Part shown: positions 1-8,106 of the stretch, piece by piece | How positions within the stretch are numbered: the first letter of the stretch is position 1 | How the letters are laid out: the number at the start of each line of letters is the position of its first letter | From: Limnohabitans sp. 63ED37-2 | GTDB taxonomy: Bacteria; Pseudomonadota; Gammaproteobacteria; Burkholderiales; Burkholderiaceae_C | Direction of reading: 5' to 3' | Length of the DNA stretch: 64,000 bases | Assembly: GCF_001412535.1 (NCBI RefSeq) | Contig: NZ_CP011774.1 | Coordinates: 3,095,501 to 3,159,500 of the forward strand | Made by a program: the position numbers and the translations under genes | The notes under the pieces: model-generated | What the model was told of the DNA's origin: nothing | The model's input: only the letters and a program-made list of their open reading frames with translations | The model's database searches: none

Positions 1-325
1 CATGGGGGCTGATGGTCATGGTGGGGCTGGCGGCATAGAAAATTTCCAGCGAGTTGGGTGCCGACTTGACCACGGTGTTGCCTGCCACCGCACCACCTGC
101 ACCTGGACGGTTTTCCACGATCACGGGCTGGCCCAGTTCGCGGCTGAGCACGGGCGCAAACACACGCGCCGATGAGTCCACGGGTCCGCCTGGGGCATAA
201 CCCACGATGAGTTTGACGGTGTTACTGCCTGTGGACTGGGCCCACAGGGGCAGGGCAGTTGCTGTGCAAGCCGCCCCCAAAAGGGCCATCAGTAAACGGC
301 GCTGGGTGGATGAGGTTTTGGTCAT
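1..325 (-). CDS. Bug/TctC-family periplasmic solute receptor, 3' end outside window
   Basis: Reading leftward from the ATG at 323-325, the product starts MTKTSSTQRRLLMALLGA and has a Sec signal peptide ending near ALPLWAQS. This is followed by the family hallmarks KLIVGYAPGGPVDSSAR and VIVENRPGAGG. About 108 residues are visible; the rest lies beyond base 1. Bug (TctC) proteins are periplasmic ligand-binding proteins of about 320 residues that bind carboxylates, sometimes with TctAB membrane partners, none of which are seen here. It is the last visible gene of the minus-strand catabolic cluster, 58 bases beyond the flavoprotein gene. Ligand unknown. Confidence 0.9.
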   Translation of the reverse strand, partial: MTKTSSTQRRLLMALLGAACTATALPLWAQSTGSNTVKLIVGYAPGGPVDSSARVFAPVLSRELGQPVIVENRPGAGGAVAGNTVVKSAPNSLEIFYAASPTMTISPH

Positions 326-383
326 GCTTTGTCTCCTAGGGTTGTCATCGGTTTTTACTTCGGGAACTCGGTGGGGCCGCCGC

Positions 384-1361
384 TCAAGGGGGAAGGGCCC
401 AGTTCTGCGCACGCGCCAAGGTGGCACGGCAGTCGGCCACCATGCGCTCGATCAGGTCGGCGCAATGCGGGATGTCGTTGATGAGGCCAATCACCTGACC
501 GGCAGCGACCACGCCGCCATCGATATCGCCCGACTGCAGGGCCTGGTTGCCGCGCTGGCCAGCGACCAGATGGCGGATGTCTTCAAAGCTGCAACCGCCT
601 TCGCGGTTTTCGGTGGCCACCACTTCTTGCGAGACCGCGTTGCTCCAAGCCCGCGTGGTGTTGCGCATGGTGCGGAACATCAGTTTTGTGTCGCGCTCGG
701 TGGCGCCCACCAGCGCTTGTTTGATGTTGTCGTGCACCGGCGCTTCTTGTGTGACCAAAAAGCGCGTGCCCATGTTCACGCCCTCGGCACCCAGCGCCAT
801 GGCCGCGGCCATGCCTCGCCCGTCGGCAATGCCGCCGGAGGCAATGACCGGCACACGCAGCGCTTGGCACGCCAAGGGGATCAGCACCAGGCCGGGCACA
901 TCGTCCTCGCCGGGGTGGCCAGCGCATTCAAAACCATCGATGCTGATCATGTCCACACCGTTGCGCTCGGCGCTCAGGGCATGGCGCACCGAGGTGCATT
1001 TGTGCACGATGGTGATGCCCGCGTCCTTCATGCGGCCAATGAACTCTTTGGGGCTGTTGCCCGCCGTCTCCACGATCTTCACACCGCTGTCGATGATGGC
1101 CTGCAGGTACTCGGCATAAGGCGGCGGGTTGATCGAAGGCAAGATGGTGAGGTTCACACCAAAGGGCTGATCGGTCAGTGTGCGGGTGCGGGCGATCTCA
1201 AGCGCCAAGGCTTGTGGTGTGGGCTGGGTGAGCGCTGTGAGCACACCCAAGCCCCCCGCGTTGGACACGGCCGAGACCAGCTCGGCCTTGCCTACCCACT
1301 GCATGCCGCCCTGAATGATCGGGTAGCGAATGCCCAGGGCTTCGGTGACGCGGGTTTTCAT
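384..1361 (-). CDS. Nitronate monooxygenase-like FMN oxidoreductase (2-nitropropane dioxygenase family)
   Basis: A 325-residue TIM-barrel flavoprotein. Visible family motifs are IIQGGMQWVG near the N-terminus, NAGGLGVLTA, HKCTSVRHA around residue 140, and the phosphate-binding stretch PVIASGGIADGRG followed by GAEGVNMGTRFL. The family includes nitronate monooxygenases and NADH:quinone reductases of the PA1024 type, which also carry an HKCTS-like motif, so the true substrate is uncertain. Such genes often sit in beta-oxidation clusters without a demonstrated step. It starts 7 bases after the stop of the upstream Bug gene, which suggests co-transcription. Confidence 0.85.
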   Translation of the reverse strand: MKTRVTEALGIRYPIIQGGMQWVGKAELVSAVSNAGGLGVLTALTQPTPQALALEIARTRTLTDQPFGVNLTILPSINPPPYAEYLQAIIDSGVKIVETAGNSPKEFIGRMKDAGITIVHKCTSVRHALSAERNGVDMISIDGFECAGHPGEDDVPGLVLIPLACQALRVPVIASGGIADGRGMAAAMALGAEGVNMGTRFLVTQEAPVHDNIKQALVGATERDTKLMFRTMRNTTRAWSNAVSQEVVATENREGGCSFEDIRHLVAGQRGNQALQSGDIDGGVVAAGQVIGLINDIPHCADLIERMVADCRATLARAQNWALPP

Positions 1362-1368
1362 GCCGCGA

Positions 1369-2337
1369 TCAGTTCAAGGTGATCTTGGCGTCACGGATGA
1401 TGCGCGCATAAATTTCGGCATCGGACTTGATCACCTTGGCAAAGTTTTCTTGCGTATCGCCGCCGGGAATCAGGCCCATGGCTTCGATCTTTTCACGCAC
1501 ATCGGGCAGCTTGAGGATGCGTTGGATTTCTACGGAGAATTTGTCCACCACCGGCTTGGGCGTGGCCGCAGGCAAGAACAAACCAAACCAGCCCAGCGGC
1601 TCGAAGGAGTTAAGGCCTTGCTCCTTGAGGGTGGGCACATTGGGCAGCCACGACAGGCGCTCTGTGCCCGTCACGCCCAACAGCTTGAACTTGGGGAAGT
1701 GCTGGCGCGATGAACCCGCGTCCATGAAAGCGGTGGACAACTGCCCACCCAACATGGCCGTGACCAAAGGCGCTGCGCCTTGGTAAGGGATGTGCAGCAG
1801 GTCCATGCCTGTTTGCATGTTGAGCAGCTCCCCTTGCAGGTGGGCCGAGGTACCGGGGCCATAAGTGCCAAAGCTGTACTTGCCGGGACTGGCCTTGACC
1901 AGCTTGATCAAGTCGGCCAGGTTGTTGACCGGCAAACTGGTGCTGGCCGCGAATACGCTGGGGCTAATGGCCACGCGGCTGATGGGCGTGAAGTCTTTGA
2001 TCGGGTCGTAGGGCAATTTCATCAGCGAAATTTGCTGGAGCAAAGCCACGATGCTGAACAGGACGGTGTGCCCATCGGCAGGCCCTTTGGCCACCAGGTT
2101 GGCCCCGATGGTGCCGCCCGCACCGGGCTTGTTGTCGACCACCACGTTTTGCTGCCAGTTGTCTTGCATCTTTTGCGCCACCATGCGGGCCAGCACATCG
2201 GTGGCGCCGCCTGCGGGATAAGGCACGATGAACTTGATGGGCTGGCTGGGGTAAGCGGTCTGCGCTTGGGCCGTGCCCATCAGCGCCAAGCTGCTGAGCG
2301 TGGCCAGGGCCATGCGGCGGGTGAAAGTCTTTGTCAT
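1369..2337 (-). CDS. Bug/TctC-family periplasmic solute receptor
   Basis: A 322-residue protein starting MTKTFTRRMALATLSSLAL, with a signal peptide cleaved near GTAQAQ. The mature start YPSQPIKFIVPYPAGGATD and the later VVVDNKPGAGG are diagnostic of the Bug receptor family. The ATG at 2337 was chosen over an upstream in-frame start because the signal peptide begins there and AAGGAGACAAGGC lies just upstream. It is the second Bug receptor in the cluster, and neither has adjacent TctA/TctB membrane genes, as is common for Bug proteins in Burkholderiales. It probably binds an organic acid fed into the neighbouring acyl-CoA pathway. Confidence 0.92.
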   Translation of the reverse strand: MTKTFTRRMALATLSSLALMGTAQAQTAYPSQPIKFIVPYPAGGATDVLARMVAQKMQDNWQQNVVVDNKPGAGGTIGANLVAKGPADGHTVLFSIVALLQQISLMKLPYDPIKDFTPISRVAISPSVFAASTSLPVNNLADLIKLVKASPGKYSFGTYGPGTSAHLQGELLNMQTGMDLLHIPYQGAAPLVTAMLGGQLSTAFMDAGSSRQHFPKFKLLGVTGTERLSWLPNVPTLKEQGLNSFEPLGWFGLFLPAATPKPVVDKFSVEIQRILKLPDVREKIEAMGLIPGGDTQENFAKVIKSDAEIYARIIRDAKITLN

Positions 2338-2383
2338 GCCTTGTCTCCTTGGTGGTTTTGTCGTGAAATGACGCTGAAAAATC

Positions 2384-3538
2384 TCAAGCCCGGGCCTCGC
2401 GCACCATGTTGCGGCCAATGATGATTTGTTGTATCTGGGTCGTACCCTCATACAGGCGAAACAGGCGCACGTCGCGGTAAAAGCGCTCGATGCCGTATTC
2501 GGCCAGGTAACCCGCGCCGCCCAAAATCTGCACCGCCCGATCGGCCACACGGCCACACATCTCGGACGCGAACATCTTGCAGCACGAGGCTTCGGTGGAC
2601 ACGCTGCGGCCTTCGTCGCGCTTGCGGGCGGCGTCGATCACCATGCACTCGGCCGCGTACAGCTCGGCCTTGCTGTCGGCCAGCATGGCCTGCACCAGCT
2701 GGAACTCGGCAATGGACTGGCCGAATTGCTTGCGGTCGATGGCGTAGCGCAGCGCGTCATCGAGGATGCGCTGGGCCACGCCCACACACACGGCGGCCAG
2801 GTGGATGCGGCCTTTTTCGAGCACCTTCATCGCGGTCTTGAAGCCTTGGCCTTCTTGGCCACCAATCAGGTTGGCGGCGGGCACACGCACGTTGTCAAAC
2901 ATCACGTCGCAGGTGTGGGCGCCTTTTTGGCCCATCTTCTTGTCGTTCTTGCCCAGGCTGATGCCAGGCGATTGGGCGTCGACGATGAAGGCCGACACGC
3001 CGCCCGCGCCCTTGTCGGCCGGGTTGGTGCGGGCCATGAGCGTGAAGATTTTGGAATGCGGCGCATTGGTGATGTAGCGCTTGGTGCCGTTGACCACGTA
3101 ATGGTCACCGTCCAGGATGGCGGTGGTGCGCAGCGATGCCGCGTCCGAGCCCGCATCAGGCTCGGTCAGTGCAAACGAAGACGACAACTCGCCCGTGGCC
3201 AGCTTGGGCAGGTAATAGGCTTTTTGTTCTTCGGTGCCGTCCATCAAAATGCCCTGCGAGCCGATGCCCACCGTGGTGCCGATCACCGAGCGGAAAGCGG
3301 GCGAGGTCTTGCACAGCTCAAACAACAGACGCGACTCTTCTTCCATGGTCAGCTCCAAGCCGCCATAGGACTCGGGGATGGTCAGGCCAAACAGACCCAT
3401 CTCGCGCATCTCTTGCACGATGGCTTCCGGGATCTCGTCGGTGTCGGCGACTTCGTTCTCGGCAGGCACCAAACGCTCGCGCACAAAACGGCGCACGGAG
3501 TCGAGCAGGGCTTCAAAGGTTTCGGGGTCTCGGATCAT
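2384..3538 (-). CDS. Acyl-CoA dehydrogenase
   Basis: A 384-residue FAD flavoenzyme of normal family length that introduces an alpha,beta double bond into an acyl-CoA. Visible signatures are FALTEPDAGSDAASLRT (flavin/substrate-binding signature), GTKRYITNA, the helical C-terminal domain with RKQFGQSIAEFQ, QILGGAGYLAEYGIERFYRD, and the terminal RLYEGTTQIQQ. The Glu of YEGTT is the usual position of the catalytic base. The start at 3538 (MIRDPETFEALLDSVRRFV) gives a standard N-terminus. It is 7 bases downstream of the OB-fold/thiolase fusion, so probably the same transcript. Chain-length specificity cannot be read from the sequence. Confidence 0.92.
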   Translation of the reverse strand: MIRDPETFEALLDSVRRFVRERLVPAENEVADTDEIPEAIVQEMREMGLFGLTIPESYGGLELTMEEESRLLFELCKTSPAFRSVIGTTVGIGSQGILMDGTEEQKAYYLPKLATGELSSSFALTEPDAGSDAASLRTTAILDGDHYVVNGTKRYITNAPHSKIFTLMARTNPADKGAGGVSAFIVDAQSPGISLGKNDKKMGQKGAHTCDVMFDNVRVPAANLIGGQEGQGFKTAMKVLEKGRIHLAAVCVGVAQRILDDALRYAIDRKQFGQSIAEFQLVQAMLADSKAELYAAECMVIDAARKRDEGRSVSTEASCCKMFASEMCGRVADRAVQILGGAGYLAEYGIERFYRDVRLFRLYEGTTQIQQIIIGRNMVREARA

Positions 3539-3545
3539 GACTTGC

Positions 3546-5162
3546 TCACAAGGTTTCAAAGGTGCCGAGGATGGCTGTGGACTGGCTCGACAGCGTGCCG
3601 CCGTTGCCGTGGGCAAGTGCGGTCTGGGCGCCCTGCACCTGGCGCTCGCCGCCTTCGCCGCGCAACTGGCGCACGGCTTCGATGACAGTAAAGATGCCGT
3701 ACATGCCCGGGTGCGTGCACGACAAGCCGCCGCCGTTGGTGTTGACCGCCAGGCGGCCACCGGGTGCGATCGCGCCGCCTTCAACAAATGCGCCGCCTTC
3801 GCCTTTTTTGCAAAAGCCCAGGTCTTCCAGAAAGAGCAAGGTGTTGATGGTGAAGGCGTCGTACAGCTGCACCACGTTCATGTCGGCGGGCGTGAGGCCT
3901 GCCATGGCAAAAGCTACGCGCCCGGACTGGCTGGCCGATGTGACGGTGAGGTCGTGCATGGACGAGACCTGGCGGTTCCAGTTGGCGGTGGCGTTGCCCA
4001 ACACGTACACAGGTTTCTTCGGCAAATCGCGCGCACGGTCGGCACGCACCAGCACAAAGGCGCCGCCGCCGTCGGTGACCAGGCAGCAGTCGCGCACCGA
4101 CAAGGGGTCGGACACCATGCGGGCCTTGAGCACCTCGTCAATCGACAGCGGATCGCGCATGAAGGCTTCGGGGTTGCGCTGCGCCCAGGCGCGTGCGGCC
4201 ACCGCCACTTCGGCCAACTGGCGTCGGGTGGTGCCGTACTCGTGCATGTGCCGGCGCGTGGCCAGCGCGTAGGCGCTCAGCGGCTGCATCGGGGCGTAGG
4301 GGGTTTCGTAGGGCTGCGGGTCCATCACGCGGCGGGCCTGCGCGATCTCAGCGCGGCCAAAGGTGGACGTGCGCTGCGTGCTGCCGTAACACACCAGCAC
4401 CGCGTTGCACTGGCCCGACTGCAAAGCCATCATGGCAGGCAAGAGGTGCGCCACAAAACTGGAGCCGCCGAGCATGGTGCCGTTGATGTAGCGCGGGTTG
4501 ATGCCCAAATACTCGGTCACCGGCATCGGCCACATGGTGGACAGCACACTGGCCGTGCACAGGCCATCGATGTCGCTCATCTTGAGTCCTGCATCGGCCA
4601 CGGCGGCGTGCGCGGCGCGGGCCAGCACTTCCATCTCGGTGAAACCCGTGGCTTCGCCGCAACCGAAAGTGGCCACGCCCGCGATGGCGGCGCTGCCGCG
4701 CAAAGCTTTGAGCGCTGAGGACGAATGCACCGCAGCCGACGCGGCCGGGCCACGGGGCACGGGCTTTGCCGTAGCAACGGCATCGACCGGGTCAAACACC
4801 ACCACGCCTTGGCCCTTGTCGACCACCACACGGGCTTGCACCCGCTGGCCCACCTGCACTGCGTCGACAGGGGCCATTTCAACCCGGCTCATCAGGCGAA
4901 CACCTTCATCCAGATCGATCAGGCAGACGTTGTAGTCGCCACCCGCGTCGGGCTTGCGGCGCACCGTTGTGACCGAATACACCGTGCCCAGGCCCGTGGG
5001 GGCCACCAGCGCGAGTGCGTTGCTGCCGCAGTGCGGGCAGACCTCACGCGGAAAGTAAATGTGCTGCCCGCAATCACCGCATAGCTGAATCAGGAAGCGG
5101 CCTTCGGCCAAGGCGGCTTGGTGCTGCGCGAACACGCCGGAATTTTTGTTTTCTGAAGCCAT
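3546..5162 (-). CDS. Fused DUF35 OB-fold/zinc-ribbon and thiolase-like protein lacking thiolase cysteines
   Basis: A 538-residue fusion. Residues about 1-125 are a rubredoxin-like zinc ribbon (C28, C31, C42, C45) plus an OB fold (DUF35). From about residue 140 onward it is a thiolase/SCP2-type domain. The nucleophilic cysteine position reads MLGGSSFVAH and the C-terminal cysteine position reads NGGTLSSQS, so both thiolase cysteines are absent, while the His of CTHPGMYG is kept. Actinobacterial steroid-degradation retro-aldolases (Ltp2 with a DUF35 partner) also lack the nucleophile and use tyrosines; here tyrosines occur in QLYDAFT and HPGMYG. An aldolase rather than thiolase role is inferred. 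Start: an ATG at 5168 is also possible, but 5162 has better spacing from GAGG. Confidence 0.85.
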   Translation of the reverse strand: MASENKNSGVFAQHQAALAEGRFLIQLCGDCGQHIYFPREVCPHCGSNALALVAPTGLGTVYSVTTVRRKPDAGGDYNVCLIDLDEGVRLMSRVEMAPVDAVQVGQRVQARVVVDKGQGVVVFDPVDAVATAKPVPRGPAASAAVHSSSALKALRGSAAIAGVATFGCGEATGFTEMEVLARAAHAAVADAGLKMSDIDGLCTASVLSTMWPMPVTEYLGINPRYINGTMLGGSSFVAHLLPAMMALQSGQCNAVLVCYGSTQRTSTFGRAEIAQARRVMDPQPYETPYAPMQPLSAYALATRRHMHEYGTTRRQLAEVAVAARAWAQRNPEAFMRDPLSIDEVLKARMVSDPLSVRDCCLVTDGGGAFVLVRADRARDLPKKPVYVLGNATANWNRQVSSMHDLTVTSASQSGRVAFAMAGLTPADMNVVQLYDAFTINTLLFLEDLGFCKKGEGGAFVEGGAIAPGGRLAVNTNGGGLSCTHPGMYGIFTVIEAVRQLRGEGGERQVQGAQTALAHGNGGTLSSQSTAILGTFETL

Positions 5163-5172
5163 GGTCATCGCC

Positions 5173-6093
5173 TCAGATCGGGTCCCAGCTGAACACGTCA
5201 CCCGATCGGTCCAAATCGAAGAAGCTGGACTTGAGCGCGGGCATGGCCTGGTCGAGCACCGACTGCGGTGTCCAGCCCTCGCTGCGGTGCACCGAGCGGA
5301 TGGGGCGCGGCTGGCTCATCAAAAAGATTTCGTTGTTGCGCACGGCAAAGACCTGGCCGTTCACATGGGCCGAGTCGTCGCTGGCCAGGGCCACGGCCAT
5401 GGGCGCGATCTTGGCGGGCGTCATCTGCTTGATGCGCTCGACGCGGGCCTGCTCTTCGGGCGTCTCGGTCGGGATCGAGCCGATCATGCGGCTCCAGGCA
5501 AAGGGCGAGATGCAGTTGGAGCGCACGTTGAACTTTTGCATGTCGAGCGCAATCGACTTGGACAGCGCGGTCACGCCCAGCTTGGCCGCCGAGTAGTTGG
5601 CTTGGCCAAAGTTGCCCACCAGCCCCGAGGTCGAGGTCATGTGGATGTAGTTGCCGCTTTCCTGCTCCTTGAAGTGCGGAGCGGCGGCGCGGCTGACGTA
5701 AAAAGCGCCATACAAATGCACCTTGAGCACCGCGTCCCATTCGTCCATGCTCATCTTGTGGAAGAAGCGGTCGCGCAAGATGCCTGCGTTGTTGACCACC
5801 ACGTCGATGCGGCCAAAGCTGTCGATGGCCGTCTGGATGATGCGGGCTGCGCCTGCGGCGTCAGACACGCTGTCGGTGTTGGCGGCGGCCTGACCGCCCA
5901 TGGCTTGGATTTCGTCCACCACTTTTTGTGCGGGGCCTGCGTCATGGCCTTCGCCCGAGACGGACGCGCCAATGTCGTTGACCACCACCTTGGCACCTTC
6001 ACGCGCCATGGCCAGCGCGATGTCGCGGCCAATGCCGCCACCAGCGCCAGTGACGACCACGACTTTGTCTTCTACCAATCGAGCTTTGCTCAT
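5173..6093 (-). CDS. SDR oxidoreductase, 3-hydroxyacyl-CoA dehydrogenase-like
   Basis: A 306-residue classical short-chain dehydrogenase. The nucleotide-binding TGAGGGIGRD is near residue 16, NNAG in the middle, and catalytic Ser/Tyr/Lys are in STSGLVGNFGQANYSAAK. The longer C-terminus and the KVVVNDIGASVSG segment resemble the 3-hydroxyacyl-CoA dehydrogenase domain of peroxisomal-type multifunctional enzymes, so beta-oxidation of a CoA ester is the likely role. A clear AGGAG lies 7 bases before the ATG. It is the first gene after the 400-base repeat-bearing gap and so may head a sub-operon; its stop is 11 bases before the OB-fold/thiolase start. Confidence 0.88.
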   Translation of the reverse strand: MSKARLVEDKVVVVTGAGGGIGRDIALAMAREGAKVVVNDIGASVSGEGHDAGPAQKVVDEIQAMGGQAAANTDSVSDAAGAARIIQTAIDSFGRIDVVVNNAGILRDRFFHKMSMDEWDAVLKVHLYGAFYVSRAAAPHFKEQESGNYIHMTSTSGLVGNFGQANYSAAKLGVTALSKSIALDMQKFNVRSNCISPFAWSRMIGSIPTETPEEQARVERIKQMTPAKIAPMAVALASDDSAHVNGQVFAVRNNEIFLMSQPRPIRSVHRSEGWTPQSVLDQAMPALKSSFFDLDRSGDVFSWDPI

Positions 6094-6331
6094 GTTGTTC
6101 TCCTGAAAATCATGGGATGAAGCGCTGGGGTGCCAGCGTCACCCCACGGGGGGTTGATGTATCTTGCGGCGTCCAGTGATTCTGGACAATCTTGAAATGC
6201 TGAAGCGGGGGTTTGGGATTCCCGAACTCAGGGATTGCCCTTGGTTTTGGATCACGAAACCCAGACTCTTGAACTTTGCCTCCCCGGGGGAAGACCATGG
6301 CTTCGTCACCCCGGACGCAAACATTGACCCT

Positions 6332-6402
6332 GTCACCCCGGGCGAAGACCCGGGGTCCAGGGTCCTTGCAATCCATGGATCCCGGATCAAGTCCGGGATG
6401 AC
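6332..6402. repeat. Imperfect palindromic intergenic repeat (REP-like)
   Basis: The outer arms GTCACCCCGG (6332-6341) and CCGGGATGAC (6393-6402) are inverted repeats with one mismatch. Inside are two further partial dyads (ACCCGGGGT and ATCCCGGAT). Elements of this GTCAT/CCCGG type, which translate to LDPGSSPG-like peptides, are dispersed in many proteobacterial genomes. Only this copy is present in the window, so dispersal here is inferred. Confidence 0.65.
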
Positions 6403-6477
6403 AGTTAGAGATCGATTCCGGAATGACGGCCTGAGAGCAAGTCCGGCGTGACCATCTAGAAGCGAGTCCGAAATGAC
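6391..6477. repeat. Four 12-base cores with exact 25-base period
   Basis: Cores GTCCGGGATGAC (6391), TTCCGGAATGAC (6416), GTCCGGCGTGAC (6441) and GTCCGAAATGAC (6466) start exactly 25 bases apart. Each core is followed by 13 unlike bases, apart from a loosely shared purine-rich end. They decay in similarity away from the palindromic repeat. This looks like a degenerate tandem array grown from the end of the REP-like element. Confidence 0.6.
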
Positions 6478-6499
6478 AAATGAAAGCACACACGGCCCG

Positions 6500-7318
6500 T
6501 CAACTTTTGTTTTGAGCTGGCCAGGCAAACAAGGGCGGCTGCTTGGTCAGAAAGCGGTTGACGGCTTCGCGGTGCTCGGCGGTGCCTGCGGCCAAAGACT
6601 GGGCTTGTGCTTCTGAGCTCAGCATGTCTGGCAGGCCACCACCCAAGGCGTTGTTCAGGCTGCGCTTGATCAAAGCCACGGCAGCAGGTGACGCGCCCAC
6701 AAAGCTGCGGGCCATGGCCTGCGCACGGGGCAGCAGCTGGTCGGGCTCGTGCAGCTCCATCACGATCCCCAGCCGCAAGGCCTCTTGGGCGTCGATGTCG
6801 CGGGCAGACAGCATGATTTCTTTGGCACGCTGCACGCCCACCACGCGGGGCAGGGTGTAGAGCGCACCCACATCGGGCACCAGGCCGACCTTGAGGAAGG
6901 ACATGTTGAACCAGGCGCGTGGGGTCGCCAGCACGAAATCGGCCGACAAGGCAAGGCTGAAACCCGCACCTGCGGCCGCACCGTCGACCGCAGCGATCAC
7001 CGGACGGTCGAGGGTCAGCAGCAGCTGCACCCAATCGTGCAAGGTCTGCATGCGGCCGAGCCAGCCGCCGTTGTCGAGGTTGGCGGTGGCAATGTTTTTC
7101 AGGTCACCACCCGAGCAGAAATGCCCGGCTGCGCCCGTCAGGACCACGGCGCGGATGGACTTGTCGTGCTGGATGTGTTGCAAAGCCACCGCCAGCTCGT
7201 CGCGCATGGCGGGTTCGAGCGCGTTGCGTTTGCTGGGGCTGTCAAAGGTGATGGTGGCGACCTGGTCGGTCACATCGAATTGCAGCAAAGAGGGAGAGCT
7301 TTTGGAGGGGATGATCAT
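6500..7318 (-). CDS. Enoyl-CoA hydratase/isomerase
   Basis: A 272-residue crotonase-fold protein that hydrates or isomerises an enoyl-CoA. Visible features are the substrate-proximal ITFDSPSKRNAL, the oxyanion-hole stretch AAGHFCSGGDLKN and VDGAAAGAGFSLALSADF, and the usual C-terminal helical segment. Length is typical of the family. Its ATG (7316-7318) overlaps the stop of the upstream SDR by four bases (ATGA), so translation is coupled. The downstream neighbour lies beyond the repeat-bearing gap, so this is probably the end of an operon segment. Confidence 0.92.
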   Translation of the reverse strand: MIIPSKSSPSLLQFDVTDQVATITFDSPSKRNALEPAMRDELAVALQHIQHDKSIRAVVLTGAAGHFCSGGDLKNIATANLDNGGWLGRMQTLHDWVQLLLTLDRPVIAAVDGAAAGAGFSLALSADFVLATPRAWFNMSFLKVGLVPDVGALYTLPRVVGVQRAKEIMLSARDIDAQEALRLGIVMELHEPDQLLPRAQAMARSFVGASPAAVALIKRSLNNALGGGLPDMLSSEAQAQSLAAGTAEHREAVNRFLTKQPPLFAWPAQNKS

Positions 7319-8106
7319 GAAAGGCTTCCTGAATAGTCTCGGCCACCGGCCAGGGAACTGCCACCGTCCACCGCCATGATGGCGCCGGTGACGAATGCGG
7401 CGTGCGGCGACGCCAAAAACAGCGCCATGTCGGCGATCTCTTCCACACGCCCCATGCGCTGCAGGGGCACGGACTGTGTCATGCGCTGCAGCGCTTCGGG
7501 CGTGGGTGCCAGGCGGCGGATGCCTTCGGTGTCGCCAATCGGCCCCGGCACGATGGAGTTCACCCGCACGCCTTCAGGTCCCCATTCCATGGCCAGCACC
7601 CGCGTGAGCATATCCACGCCCGCCTTGGCCGCGCACACATGGGCTTGCAGCTTGGTGGGGTTGAAAGCCTGTGGCGCCGAGATGTTGATCACGCTGGCAC
7701 CCGGGCGGCGCAGGTGCTCATAGCCCGCTCGCAGCACATGGAAGGTGCCGTTCAGGTCAATGTCCACCACCGTCTTGAAGCCGTTGGCCGACATGCCCAA
7801 AGCGGGTGCCAAAAAGTTGCCCGCCGCACCCGACACCAACACGTCAAACGGGCCAATCGCGTCACGCGCTTGCTGCAGCGCAGCGGCAATGCCAACGGCG
7901 TCGCGCACATCGGCGCTGTAGCCTTCAATCTGTGTGCCGTGTTGGCGCAACTGGTCCACCGCTTGGGCCACGCGCTCGGCGTTGCGGCTGGCAATCGCCA
8001 CCTTGGCCCCGGCCTGCGCAAACGCGGTGGCGATGCCCAAATTGATGCCGCTGCTGCCACCTGCCACAAACACCGACTGGCCTTTGAAACTCAGAGGAAT
8101 TCTCAT
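7315..8106 (-). CDS. SDR of the 2,4-dienoyl-CoA reductase (peroxisomal DECR) type
   Basis: A 263-residue short-chain dehydrogenase-fold protein. The dinucleotide motif is AGGSSGINLG and the NNAG position reads SGAAGNF. The usual YxxxK is replaced: the region reads QAHVCAAKAGVD, keeping Lys but not Tyr. This, together with EWGPEGVRVNSIVPGPI and TEGIRRL, matches the peroxisomal-type NADPH 2,4-dienoyl-CoA reductases, which also lack the standard Tyr. Such an enzyme removes double bonds at even positions during oxidation of unsaturated acyl-CoAs. It overlaps both neighbours by four bases (ATGA at 8103-8106 and at 7315-7318). Confidence 0.8.
   Translation of the reverse strand: MRIPLSFKGQSVFVAGGSSGINLGIATAFAQAGAKVAIASRNAERVAQAVDQLRQHGTQIEGYSADVRDAVGIAAALQQARDAIGPFDVLVSGAAGNFLAPALGMSANGFKTVVDIDLNGTFHVLRAGYEHLRRPGASVINISAPQAFNPTKLQAHVCAAKAGVDMLTRVLAMEWGPEGVRVNSIVPGPIGDTEGIRRLAPTPEALQRMTQSVPLQRMGRVEEIADMALFLASPHAAFVTGAIMAVDGGSSLAGGRDYSGSLS

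Larger units (their letters stand above)
6094..6499. other. Repeat-bearing intergenic gap inside the catabolic cluster
   Basis: A gap of about 400 bases between two co-oriented genes in a cluster otherwise packed with overlaps. It holds palindromic CCGGG-rich repeat DNA at 6332-6402 and a series of 25-base-periodic cores at 6391-6477. Open frames here (for example minus-strand 6110-6493) translate to low-complexity repeat peptides such as LDPGSSPG and lack ribosome sites, so I call no gene. The gap may hold the promoter of the 6093-to-1 segment, but I see no convincing -35/-10 pair. Confidence 0.6.

Noticed and set aside
6391..6477. CRISPR-like regular spacing
   Set aside because: Cores are only 12 bases, degenerate, spacers are 13 bases, and no cas genes are nearby.
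6110..6528. Overlapping minus-strand open frames of about 127-129 codons in the repeat gap
   Set aside because: They translate to repeat peptides (LDPGSSPG-like) from the palindromic element and lack ribosome sites.
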